Source: Diphasiastrum complanatum (lineage: Eukaryota > Streptophyta > Lycopodiopsida > Lycopodiales > Lycopodiaceae). From it: 64,000 nucleotides of DNA. A model generated the notes under the pieces. That model worked only from the letters and a program-made list of their open reading frames with translations, did no database searches and had not been told where the DNA came from. Position 1 is the stretch's first letter, and every line of letters begins with the position of its first letter. The position numbers and the translations under genes were made by a program. The stretch is taken from NCBI GenBank assembly GCA_029204225.1, contig CM055104.1, positions 53,357,417-53,421,416 on the forward strand. The letters are read 5' to 3'. Positions 14,001 through 27,400 of this stretch are shown here, piece after piece.

Positions 14001-15382
14001 CAGTTGTTTCACACACGGGTGGTTCCAGCAGTGATGTATGACTCTGAGATCTGGTTGCCAAGACTTTCTCTCCAGGACTGGGTAGGCATTTCCCGCATTC
14101 AGGCCACTATGTTGGGTCGCATGATACGTGCCAAGACCACCACCCCTCATGATATCCTATGTGCTAAGTTTGCTACTCCTCCGATCATCCTTGAGGGCTT
14201 TTTCCGCCTTATTCTTTTTCTTCAGCGGATTCAAGAGATTCGTGCATCTCACCTGGATAGATACATAGTTGATGTGGTTACTTCTTCGCGTGTCCTAGCT
14301 GATTCCCATGCCAAGCTATCCTGGTACCAGCAGGCGTCTGATCTCTTACGACATCTGGGCATCTCTATCATGGATCTTCCTCGTGGTACGCATTCATATA
14401 TCCAAGGCTATTTATTCCGTCGATATATGCAGCAAACTTGGAGCTCCCTTCCACCTTCCCGCATTCGACTGAGCTATTACCAGACACATTTCCTCTCTCT
14501 GGATCCTTTTGGTTTGCCATTGTTGCCGCTCTATCTCTCACAGCCACTATCACACGACCTGCGCTATCGTCTTGGGCAGTTGCGCATTTTCTCTCATCAG
14601 CTTGCTATTGAGGCCGGTGGTGCATGGGATATCCCCCGGGAGCGTCATCTATGTCGCTTGTTCTCGTTGTAGGAGGTGGAAAATGAAGCCCATTTCCTCC
14701 TTAGATGTCCGTTGTATTATGAGATACAAGGGAGGTATTATTGTCTCTTTCGCAATGGTCCGCATACACTTCACAATTTTGTCTCCTATCTTGATGCTCG
14801 TTGCTTGGGACTTCTTGTTCGTGAGATGCTTACTCTCCGTCAGTCTCCGATGATGAGATTCCTATCCCTGTGCCATCGCGAAAAAGGCCAGATGTAGTCG
14901 CCACTTGCCTCCATCAGGGCCCAATGTACACTCCACTCAGCTTACACTTCACACTTACTTTCGCTGATATGTACTTATTCTCCACCTGGCCCGGGTTGTG
15001 GGCATTGGTACTTTTTCTGTAGTTCTTCTGTTATACCTAGCCTGGGATGTGGGGCTTATTTCAACAAATATACCTTTCCTTGAATATGAATCCTCATTTG
15101 TCCTATCATCAAGAGTTATAATTGACATAGCAAGTACATCCAAAAGTTGACACTTGGCCTCCTCTTGAATAGCATCTCAAAAGGTGTTCTTCAATCCAAT
15201 ATAGCACTCGGCCACCTATTGCATAGAAAGTTAGCACACAACACTGCTTTGTTCTACTTTCATTCGTAGCTAGTTTATAGCATTTTACGGCCACATCCTC
15301 CTATGGATGATGCTCTCATTGTTGCTTGTACATATTTTCTTTTTGGTCTTATGCACCCACGGGTGCCCAAAAGGCGTTAATA

Positions 15383-15464
<82 letters not shown>

Positions 15465-18400
15465 GTTTTCTCCTTCCATTGCTTGTAGGGCCATGGCTAT
15501 GATCTGATGTGATGTCTCTTAGCTATTCTTGTAGGGATTAGTCTATGTTGTCTCATATCTGATCTTTATGTGATACTAATATTTGTGAATCTTTTCATAA
15601 CTTACCGTTATTCCATATTCTTGCCCATTGGTTACACAGGTGTCTTTTTTCACTTATGAAAGTTCAAATGGAACTCCAATTTTAAATTTTAGTTTTAACT
15701 TCTGTTTGATTAACACTATCACACCCCCTCAATTACATACGTTGTAGTATGTTGGATATTTGAGTCTTGTTAAATAATATAACTATGAAAACATAAGTTC
15801 TCATCTAAGGAGAAAAATTTCAGCTATCTAAGGTCTAAAACCGTGAATCTGACTTTTCCTCAGAATGTTTTGAACTTCGATCTACTCGATTTAAACAGCC
15901 AAAACCTTTCAACACCTCAAATCTTCCTTGCAATACCTCAATTTGAATTTTCTGGTAACCATGTGAACAAAGATCAAATCTCTCAGCATGATCCTAAATG
16001 CTGGAAAAGTCATACCAAGCTATTGAGTATGCTTACACTCAAAGGCTGTGCTGTAAATCTGAGAGATTAGTGACGCTTTGACAATAGAAGGATCTAGTTG
16101 TAAATCTTGCTCTAGCTCAAGGGACATACTACACTCTGGCTTGGTGATATTATGAGCTCTGGATATTCTCTATATTTATCTCTCACTAAAATTGATTTTG
16201 ACCAATGAAACACTTCGATGTTTAGAACTATTGTACATGTAACATACCTGATCAAGCTTGTAATACCCTTCTCCATCAGTTGTTGTCCTTTCCGTCTCAT
16301 CAATAAATAACTTCACATTGCCTATGCCATGACCATAACTATCCACTACACGGCCACCTACTGAAAATCCTGTCACCTGCAATCAAAGCACAAACAAAAA
16401 AATGACATCAGGTCTACCCAAACCCTTGAACTTATTTAGACATATTGGTAAACCATAATCTTAACCTTGTAACCACCCTTTCAGGTCTCTATTCTTGATG
16501 CTATAACAGTCAAATTGCAAATCGAACCAAACAGATAAAATAACTTGAGATACAGGGAATCAGTGCACTGAATACAATTGCCAATGAATAGTACAATTCC
16601 TTCCCATTCGAGTCTTCAACAGGCACTGAGGACCACCACCAAACACTGAGGACCTGTTCACAGGAATTGGATCTTTACTGAGAATGCATTCTGTTTTGAA
16701 GGGAAACCATATTCCTTGATAACTAGCTCTGAGCATTTAAGTTTTTGGCCTCTCGTCCACATTGTATTACCCATCATTGGTCAAAACAACTGTGAACTTC
16801 AATATCCAGATAGGCCAAGCATGGTGAGCTAATTATGGCCCCTTTATTCTAGATTCTGCTAATTCAATTCACCTCACTTAAGACAAGGCTAGAAACCTTA
16901 CAAGTAACAACAAAAACATCATCTCCATGTATGAAATTCTTCATGGAAACATGAAAGAATCACTTCTAAGACTGATCAGCCGGAGGGCAGCTATTTGAAT
17001 TCCCAAGGAGGCCAACCACGAACAAATCAAAGTAGTCCCTTGGGCCTTGCCTTGGCATGCACTTAGATAGCACAATATTGACCTTTTGAAACCTAACTAG
17101 AGAGGTTGAAATGAAAGGCCTTCTTAATGTCGGGGCAACATAGCAACCAGATGCACAGACTGCTGTCTGTATGGCTGTCCACAAAGCAGGTATACTGTAA
17201 ACCATGGGGTTTAAGAACGAGGCTATATGCCAAACATGCATGATGCATGGTAAGTGGCCCCCAAATTTCTCGCCCCCTGCACATGATTGGTGCAAAATGT
17301 GGGTGATGGCTCTAGTGTGAAATGGCACATAGTCTCTCCTGTCAACCATATACCGATGGATGGCCCTGCATCATGCCTGCTGCAGGCTGGCATTGATGAG
17401 CTGAACCTTGGGAACAGTAAAACTCTCTCCAACAGTTTATTTATGATTCTTGAGCCAAGGAGCCTATCTCAATACCAACCTCAACTGCAAGGTGGAATAC
17501 TAGGAGGAGTTTGTAACGTACGATTTTGCATCTACATCATATGATGAGGTGACCATAGAACAATATTGACTTTACAGGTCTCCTTTGCTATGACATAGGA
17601 AGGAGAAAACTGCTATAGGTCCCTTTTCACAAGATATTGATTTAACAGTGGTATGGATCATTGAGCAAGAAGGTTATGTTCTTTTCAAAGTCCTCTACGA
17701 GGAGAAGATTACCTGATACAGAGGTGTGGATTGTTGAGCAAGAAGGTTATGTTCTCTTCAAAGTCCTCTACAAGGGGAAAATTACCTGACAGAATCTTCA
17801 ATAACTCTGTTCCATAACAATCATTTTGAGGAACAAGATTCATGTGAGATTGCAGATGAATAGTCATCAAAATCTAACACAAAATGCCTTCTGCATGCAC
17901 TCCTTGCAGAAACATATCGCATAATTTGAAGGCTAGATCCAATAGTAAAAATCTTAAAAACTTGATAATAGCACACTTCAAGTTTTGGAGCCTCTGCCTA
18001 TGAGATGGCATCTTACATGTGAGACTATGTCTGATAGGTTTAAATTGAAATCCAGCTTTGCACAGGTCTTCGTAACAATTTCCATAAGGCTTAAATACGT
18101 TGCCATCCAAGTTGGCATCATGCTTTGTAGATGACCATGAAAAGTGGATCACCATCCCAAGGAGAGCAAAATGCAAGCACACTACCCAGTCAAAGCTCAC
18201 ACTTTCAGCAAGCTTTCCACATATGCTAGTAATTTAATTATCCATACCCAGTCTGCCCAACCTGACAAGAATATGGGTATCCCTCATTGAACTTCTACAT
18301 AGATGGAATATTTTAGATGAAAGTTATCAAATTCTGGCTGTCCGTGACGGTTACGAACCTAGAATACTTTCTTCTAATGCAGATTTTAAGCGTAAGTGCA

Positions 18401-21400
18401 CACACCAAGTAACAGTTAAAAAACATAACGATATGCGTCTTGAAATATAAAACTATGAAACAAAACGCTGCATAATACTAATCACATAATTATAATTTGA
18501 TAAACTAAGAGCTTGCACACTTAGCTTGCATCTTGAGGAGCATAAAAACAAAAAATATGTACCTGAAATGGCTTTGCAATCACCACAGCCTCATGGCGAA
18601 CCGCAATGTCAATAGAGGCCGGCGACACATCAAACACTGTGTTTTCTCCCTTATAGTAGGGAATAAGGGTGTACACCCCTGTTTACAGTAATCAGAGAGT
18701 CACAATAAGAGAGTTGAAACAGCAAGGTTGAGCTCAGTATCCCATAGTTGCATTGCAGCTTCTCTTATTAGACATCATGGAACAAAGCAATGAATATTCT
18801 TTTCCCATCCATTCGCAATGCTACTCATCATATTTCCAATACTATTGGCTTTTAATCATGTCTTTCACCCTTGGCATATGCATAACATTCATATTAGTCT
18901 CTTCACTACTTTAGCCCAAAAAAAACAAGTCCCAATGGTTGAATCTGTTTGGCTTAAAATATAAAAACCAAATAAGTCATACATTAAACAGGCAAACTTT
19001 TATTTGCATTCCAGAACACCTTGCACATTTGATAACATGAAAGAAAATTGCTAAAATGTTGATCTTGTAGTGACGATTCTTGACACCAACAGTACCAAGA
19101 TCAAGTAAAATGTGCAGATTAAAATTCAAAGAGATCACAAGGAGGAACATAATATTCTTGTCTTGCAAAATGTGACTGTTCTAATCCTTTATTCCTACTT
19201 TTTCTGATAATGATTTGCATTTTGTTTTCTTTCTTTTTCCAAGAAAATAACCAAAATCAGTAAAGAAAACAGGAAGGAAAAAAACAAAGAAAATAATAAT
19301 GCCTGCTTCCACTGATTAAGAGGGCTCTTGAGTCGGCCAATACTTTCGTAAGCGACTGCCGCTAGTTGGTGTTGCATAGGTTTCTCATCCAATTCTTCCA
19401 ATATTATTGCTCCTTGAGACAAATGTCTTTGATGTGATAAGGAGCCTTCCCCTATAAATTTCAATTTTTCTTTCATCAATTTGGTCTTATACATGAGAAC
19501 AAGATTTCCAGATATTAGATCTTTCTTATGTAACTGTCTATCATGCCAAGCCTTATAATGTGCCTTCTCTGTAGCTACCACATGACTCGCTAACAGCCTT
19601 GTCTCACACAAATTGTGTAAAGCTTCATGTTGCAGCTAAAGAGACTTTGCATGGCTTTATCAATGTTGGTCTTCTGTCTTTATACATTGTGTGCACGCAC
19701 TATAGAATAGTTTACCCTATAAGAATGTGCTTTACATGCATGTTGGCCAGCTCACTACTCATTGCCATGGGTGTTAAGTAATCAAAGGTATCAATCGCTT
19801 ACAATAGTTAAATTTACTGACTGACCAGGGTAGACGAATGCATTGTCTACCTTAAGGAAACCTACAACTTGGTGAGTGATCCTGTGAAGAGCCCACCGCA
19901 ATGCAAGCATCTCCATATGCAGACACCTGTGGATGGTGTGTAGCCACATCCCCCTCTATAAGATCAACCTCGGCCCAAAGGTATGCTATATATATATATA
20001 TATATATCATAGATGACGTCCCTAGCCAACAGTTTTCGTATCCCATGCCAGATGTAGTAGCCTGTCGTGCCATCATCCATTCCCGTCTCAGTTGGTGCAC
20101 CATTTGGAGGTCAACTACCCGTCGCCCAGCAGGGAGAGTTCTTAGGCAGCAGACCATTCGCGGCGCCCATCAGCCGCACATGGATAGAGAGGCCACACAG
20201 GCCGTGGCCAGTTTGATTTATGAGCTGAACCTTCCATTTACCATCACCGACTTTGAGCCTTTCAGAAGGGCATTCTGCCTTGCACAATCTATCAGACCTA
20301 GCTGGAGAGTCCCTAGTTCAGAGGTTGTCCACACACACATGCTGAGAGATAGGGTCGAGTCCTCCTCTAGAGAGATGGAGCCTCTATGCCGCCATTGGGC
20401 CACATACGGTTGCAACATCATGTCCGATGGCTGGATTGATGTCAAGAGGAGGCCGATCCTCAAGATCTTGGTCTCCAGCTGCATGGGGTTGAGGGTCGTG
20501 GATTGCAGTAGGGGGGGGGAGAGTCATATCTGCAGAGTTCATGTTTGATGTCATCAAGTCTTCCATCCTGTCCATAGGCATGTCGTTATGGTGGTGACGG
20601 CGGACAATGCCACCAACTGCGTTCAAATGGGTGTCCTGCTAGAGGCCGAGTTCCCTCACATCCTTCATACCCCCTGGAGGACACGGCATAGACCTTCTCA
20701 TGGGGGACATAGGTGCACTTCCCTGGGTTAGAGCCATTGTCCGTGAGGCCCTCTTCCTGGTGACAAAAGTCACCAGGAAGAGGCGTGTTCTAGCCATGTT
20801 CCGGGTGTTCAGCCAATTGGACCTCAAGAAGCCAGCCCCCACTGCTTTGCTTTCGACTTGATGGTCATCGACCGTCTGATCAGGTGCAGGGCACAGCTTC
20901 TTTGGCGTGCCAGTACATTTCAGCGCAGAGAGGATGGGGAGCACTTTTCTTCCACGGTGAGGGGAGACCAATTCTGGAGGAATGCGCAAACATTGTCAGG
21001 ACTCCTTCGACCATGCTACATTGTGCTCCACATGGCTGACAGCGAGGGGTCCACACTTGGACTGGTGTATGAGCTTATGGACCGGATTGGACAGTTCCTG
21101 CAGCTGCCCATCTTGCAGCCAGAGAGGTAAGCAGTATAGTAATGTAATTAGTCTTTATCTTTTCAATGATTGCTTGTTTGTTTTTTTGTTGATGTTACGT
21201 TTTTCCGTATTTTGCTTCGATTTTGTTGTACTTTCTCCAACCCCATGCCTCTCACGTGCAGGATGACCAAGCTCAAGTTCATCTGGGAGACGCGGTGGAA
21301 CTACTTTCACAGGAGGATCCGCAGCATTGCACACATACTACATCCCCTCTTCCTCTCTCCGACACAGATCGCAGACAAGGAGCTCGAGGCGGATTGGCTT

Positions 21401-24400
21401 GAGTACATCTACAGGGTGGGCCCACACATTGGTTTGGATCCTATCAGACTCATGGAGGAGCTAGCTGCATTTCGTTTCGGCATGGGCACGTTCGGTCACC
21501 CGGCTGCTCAGGATCCAGTGAGGAGGCAAATCCCCATTACCTGGTGGACCACGTTCAGTAGCACCTATCCCTCCATACAGCGTCTTGCACTACGGGTCCT
21601 TTCATATGTATGCATCTCATCTCATCCTCCCTTAGTGCGTTTGCTTGACATTCCACCCGTGCACATGTGTTAAACCATTTCATTGCACGTACCACAGGAT
21701 TGCGCTGCCTCCGTGTGTGAGCAATTGGAGCACATGGGCCCTCATTCACACGAGGAGAAGAAACAGGCTGTCAGTGAATCAGCTAGCGGTTGGTGTTCTG
21801 TAGCACCAACGCACGTCTCCCCAGGAGAACGCACGTCTCGCCAGGAGACTGCCAACCATTACGAGCGTGATAGGCTATTCTCCTATAGCATATTGGTTGA
21901 CGTCTCACTAATATGTTGGTTTCAATTCCTGATCATGTTGTTTCCCTAATATGCTCAATTTTAACCTTGCAGACGAAGATATCTGATTTGGACCGCCAGG
22001 TTGACTTGCCTACGAACAACATTCATCCCATGCCTGCAGATGACTTGGGCACACAGTTGATGGCAGAGAGAGCGAGGGACCTTGTCGAGATGAGAGAGAG
22101 AGAGAGCTTGGGCTTGATCACCGAGAGCCACCATTGTATGAGCCAGATGAGCCAGTGTCAGAGGATGACCAGGATGAGGATGAGCCCATTCAGGTTGTGT
22201 TTGCCAGATCAGAGTGGGATGAGGCACATCGATGTTGGGCACACGCCACAGGTAGGGGTCACAGGTGCATCACATGGCAGAGGTGGGGCACATGGCACAG
22301 GTCATACCGGTCGACAGGCAGGGCACACGCGGGGGGCAATGGCATACCTACTTATGTCGATATGATGGAGGAGGCTCTTGGTAGAGGGCAATGATTTAGA
22401 TGCCGGTCCCGCAGCTGCTTGGATGTGTGCAATATAGAGTCATGGGCGTTACTTCGACAACACACCAGATGAGACACCTGATGACTTCGATGGTACAGGT
22501 CGGGATGGGATGCAGGGTCTACATGGTGCACAGGATGAGCCACGGGATGATGCACAGGATCAGCCAGAGGATTTTGCACCAATGAGGCCCATAGCCCAGA
22601 GCATTTGTATTCGGATGCAGAGCTAGACGACTTGACTGCCACGATGGATTCAAAGGCCCACCTCATGCCGAGTGTCAGGGCACCCCCATCATCTCTTGCC
22701 AGTATGCCCTACACAGAGTCTCAGCCATAGCAGCTACATGAGGTGCCTGCACTTCCTCCGGTTCTTCAGAGGGTTTATATGCGCGCACAACACCTCCAGT
22801 GCCACCGATGCCATTGAGGCCTACACCTCCTCCATCGCCATCCACTTCTGCAGCACCAGGTTTCCATGGCAGGCCACCAATTGTGCCCAGGTTCTCTCTT
22901 GCAACGCCCACGTCCACAGTGGCTCCTCCAGTGGCAGCACCCACTCACATCCTCCTCCTTTGGCAGCACCCACTCCACTGGCTACTCCTTTGGCAACACC
23001 CAAGATGTACCAGTACCGACCACCACAACGCCCCTTTCCGTACATATCGCCGTTGTACTTGCCTCTTGCAGGGACGGCCCCTCCACAGCCAGTTCCTCCA
23101 CCAGCAACAGCCCCACGGGCACACACTCCACGGGCTCATCCTCCTCGCCCAACTACTCAAGGAGTTCCCTCTTTGGCTTTCGGCCTCAGCTTGCCTAGCC
23201 AACCAGGAGATTTGCATGGGGGTGATGAGGCATTGACAGCTCCCCTCGTCCACAAGAGACCAGGCCCAAGGGTGCACCGAACAAGAAAGGCAGAGCAAAG
23301 AAACAGCCAGGGAAGAGAGGACGACCTCGCAAGGGTAGAGGTGCACAGTCACAGCTAGCTGGAGCAGGTCTAGTCGGTTTGGCGTGCTTGGGGGCTAATG
23401 CGGAGGCAGATTGGGAGGATGTGGATGATGAGTTCTCTTCCTCGGATACGCAGCCCCTGCCAGTTCCAGACAGGCATAGATATTAGTTGCGAGAGTTAGC
23501 TCGAGGCCCTGAGTTGTCTCCGGAGCCTTCGTCTGAGTCAGAGCCAGAGCATTGATTGTCGCTCTGTTATTTTATATTTAGCAGTTTGATATCATGTGCT
23601 AGGAGGGGCTTGCTCTATATCAGGGAGTAGGCAAGGTTGGGTGGATCAGTTAGTGTTTTACCTACTATGGTGTTAGGATCTATTACACTGGTATCAGAGC
23701 CATCTCCATCTTTGGGAGCTTAGTAGCAGCAGTAGAGAAAGCTATCAGAAGATAGGAAAATTCTCTCAGATTCTCAGAAATTAGAGTAGCAGGGCCAGCG
23801 CTGTAGGAACAGCTTTCTACCGACCAAAAGTTTGTAGGAAAGCTTGCTTACCAGATAGAAATGAGTTAAAATTTCTGGAGCAGGTCCAGCGCTGCAAATC
23901 CAGACCTCATCTCTGATTTTTGCCATCAGATTCGGGAAATTAGAACGAAATTTCGAAGAGAAAGAGTGGTGCTGATTCAGCGCTGATAGTACCCACATCT
24001 ATTCTGATTTTCAGAATCATTTTTGGTTTAAAATCAAAGGTTTTTGGAGCAATTAGATCGCTGTCCAGTCAGCGAGGGTAGAGAGACACCAAAATCAGAA
24101 ATTGAAACACTTTTTGGGTCTCGAATCAGAAGAAAACGGGCCAGTTAGATTGTTGTCAGATCAGCGAGGGTAGGCAGCTATCAACCTAAGAAAGTTTGGC
24201 ACTTTTTGGAGTTCTTTGCCCCGTTTTTTGGAGCCTCACATCTGCAATCAGATCAGCGAGCTACTCTACTCAAGGAACCGGAAATTTTGACGCCGTTTTG
24301 GAGCTTCAAGCTAGGATTTTCCGGGACAGCAAGTCTGAAATCTTGGGTAAAAGAGCTGAGAGAGTTCCTCTTCGTATTTTCTTTGGAAGTACAGTCCTCA

Positions 24401-27400
24401 GAAACAACTAAGTCATCTTTCCTTTCCCCTAGACAGTTGTAAATTAGTCTTTCTGACTTTTTTTTCAGAAGTTAAAGTACCTCTCTTTCAGTTCTGAAAA
24501 TGACCACTCCTCAGGGACCTGATCAACCCCCGGAGAGAGGCATCGACAAACTTGAAACAGAAGCCTTGGCTTACAGTAAAGGGAAAGAACCCATGGAAAC
24601 GGAAGAACAGGAACAGTTCGCCAAAGAACTCGACGGACTGGTTACCAAGGAGCAATTTCTCCACTTGGTAACAGAGGTGGATGAACTGAAGTTGGCATTA
24701 GCCAATTTCAAGTCCAGTGTGGACGACTCGTTCGCTGAACTCAAAGGCTTGATTTTGAGTTCCGCGAAAGGAAGCCTTCCCTCCACTTCTCAGTTGTCCC
24801 CTTCTCCACTTCCATCAGTTTCGGGTGAGACTTTGCGGTCTCACCCCGGTGTCTTTAAAGATTTAAAGCCTCTACTTTTATTGGGGAAGAGAAGGATAGA
24901 AACGCAGATATTCTACAAACCTTCCTCAGCAAATGGAAGAACATTCATGCTCTTAAACAGACCCCTGACCATTTGCAAGCAATTGAGGCCAGTCTTTCCT
25001 TAGGGCCCATGGCCTATAAGTGGTGATTAAATCTCCAGGAGACTGGGCAGACTCCCCGGTCATGGAAGGCCTTTGAAGAAGCTTTCCTAAGAGAATTCCT
25101 ACCAGAAAATGAACTTGATAGAGCATGGGAAGCCTGGGAAAGAACAGTAATGGACAAGTCCCTCATCCAATATATCTCGCAGTACCGAGAGGCAATTTTG
25201 AAAATTAAAAATATGGATGATTATCAGAAAATTAGGGGATTTGTCCGTGGCCTCAAAGATGAATATAAAGTAGAGGTCCAGAGAAACTCGCCTACTACCC
25301 TTGAGCAAGCTCTCAGATATGCTCAAATCTATGATGATTCAGTGGGTAGGAAGAGGGCGCCACAGCAACCCCTTTCTGAGCAGCCTCCTCAGAAAGACTT
25401 TCAATTTAAAATGAAAATTTTAAAAAGAAAGAAAGAAGATAAATTTAAAGGTGAAGCTCCTCAGAAACGCCCTTCACTCATACAGCCCTTAAAACGAGAA
25501 GATTTTGAGAAAGCCAAACAAGAACGTTTGTGCTTTGTGTGTATGGGCAAGGGACACACAGTCAGACAGTGTCCCAAAGGGCCTTTCACTAAGAAAGATA
25601 AAAAAGATAAGAAACAAGTTCATCTTGTTTAGACTGTAAGTTTCCCCAGTGACTCGGCAGCTTCCGAGATCAAAGTGTATCATGAAGATCATGAACACTG
25701 TTGCCAGCTGACCTCTGCAATGCTAGCGAGACCCTTCAGCTTTGGGCCGCATGACCTAGTACGTATGCATGGGAAAGTTGGTAACCAGTCAGTAAGAGTT
25801 ATGGTTGATGATGGGGCAACCCATAATTTCATCAACTACACCCTGGTTAAAAAACTTAAACTACCAGAAGTACCTAATCAGCATAGGTACATAGTTTCAC
25901 TAGCTAAGGGTGAAGATAAGAAAATTTGGGAAACTATGGTAAGTAACTTAAATCTTGGTATTCAGGGGTACCAAGATGAAATAAACTTTCAGATAATGCA
26001 CCTGGATCGCACAAACATTGTTCTCGGGAGAGATTGGCTCTACATTTTAGGACCTTCCCTCCACAGAAATTATCAGGAGAACACCCTCAACTTTCAGCAT
26101 AAAGGCCGAGAGATCCAGTTGCATGGGGAGCATGATGTTCCCAACAGTCCTATGGTCTGCAGTTCAGAGCTCTATCAGCTAATCGGAGACGACGACCATC
26201 AGGTATTCTTATGTGACTTTCAGTTTATTCCTGAAGTTTCTATTTCTAGTTCTATACAGTAGAAAATCAGTAAATTAGAAACTTTATTGTCTAAATTTAA
26301 AGATGTTTTTCTTGAAGATTTGCCACATGGTTTGCCACCTAGCAGAGAGGTAGATCATGTAATAAACCTAGTACCAGGTACAGCACCTGTTTCTAAACCT
26401 CCGTATCGGGTCAGCCGAACAGAGGATGAAGAAATAACTAGGCAGTTAACAGATTATCTTGGGAAAGGCCAAATTCAGACCAGTAGTTCATCATGGGCCT
26501 CACCAGTCCTATTGGTGAAAAAGAAAGAGGGGTCTATGCTTCTTTGCGTAGATTACAGAGCCCTCAATAAAGTCACAATAAAGAATAAGTACCCTATGCC
26601 TCGGGCAGATGAGTTGTTTGATCAACCTTTTCAGTTAAATAGACCTCAGATCGGGATATCATCAAGTCCGTATAAAATCGGAAGATGTCTCGAAAACAGC
26701 CTTTAGGACTCGTCATGGGCATTATGAGTTTAAGGTGATGTCATTTGGACTCACAAATGCTCCAGCTACCTTTATGACCTTGATGAACAGTGTCCTCAGA
26801 CCATACTTGGGTAAATTTGTAGTCGTATTTTTAGATGACATCCTCGTCTACAGTAAAACGAGGAAGGAGCATCTAAAACACCTCAGAAAGGTGTTTCGAC
26901 TACTCAGAAAGCATAAGCTTTATGCTAAACAATCCAAGTGTGAATTCTTCGTTGAAGAAGTAGCATATTTGGGTCACATTATCTCGTTAGATGGGATTAA
27001 GATGGACCCGAATAAGGTTAAAGCCATACTCAGTTGGCTAAGACCTCAGAATATTTTGGAACTTCAGATCTTTCTTGGTTTGGCGGGATATTACAGACGA
27101 TTTGTCAAGGAATATGCTCAAATAGCAGTTCCCATGACAAACCTTCTTAAGGGGAAGGGAAAGGAGTTCATTTGGGAGTCCGCACAGCAGGAGAGCTTTG
27201 ATGCTCTCAAAACAGCCTTAGCTACAGCACCAGTTTTAAAAGTCATCGAGCCCAATCAGCCATTTGTGGTCGAAACAGATGTATAGTCCATGCCCTTAAG
27301 ACTTGGAGGCATTATTTGTATGGTGCCAACTTTCAGGTCCTAATAGACCATGGAAGTCTCAGATACCTTTGCAATCAACCTGAGCTTAGAGGTCGGAAAG

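Larger units (their letters stand above)
11766..15460 (+). mobile_element. LINE copy 4, near-complete ORF2 with inverted 5' half
   Basis: The left 1.0 kb (11766-12764) codes the endonuclease on the minus strand. The right 2.7 kb (12765-15460) codes reverse transcriptase, C-terminal module, 3' UTR and CT tail on the plus strand. The element's 5' end (start of EN) sits at the junction, and the EN end lies at the outer left. This is the arrangement left by twin priming during target-primed reverse transcription. Both halves carry frameshifts and stops. Confidence 0.75.
19861..23594 (+). mobile_element. hAT-like DNA transposon copy A
   Basis: A plant hAT-type transposase gene with small introns (21127-21261, 21608-21697 and about 21867-21972) and a long low-complexity C-terminal extension ending at 23555. 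It ends abruptly at 23594, where the LTR of the gypsy element begins. The sequence there (GATATCATG) continues differently in copy B at 30511, so the gypsy junction interrupts this copy. The left border is approximate; no terminal inverted repeat was found. Confidence 0.7.

Noticed and set aside
598-15460. CT tracts as possible CRISPR or satellite arrays
   Set aside because: They are pure dinucleotide tracts without spacers, attached to LINE ends.
16966-17544. ORFs on both strands between exons 10 and 9
   Set aside because: No recognisable motif, no splice or repeat context, and both strands are equally open. I cannot support a gene.
22675-23352. Several overlapping ORFs on both strands, one of 228 codons
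   Set aside because: They are alternative frames of the Pro/Ser/Ala-rich hAT extension. GC-rich repetitive codons leave all frames open; the frame matching copies B and C is the meaningful one.
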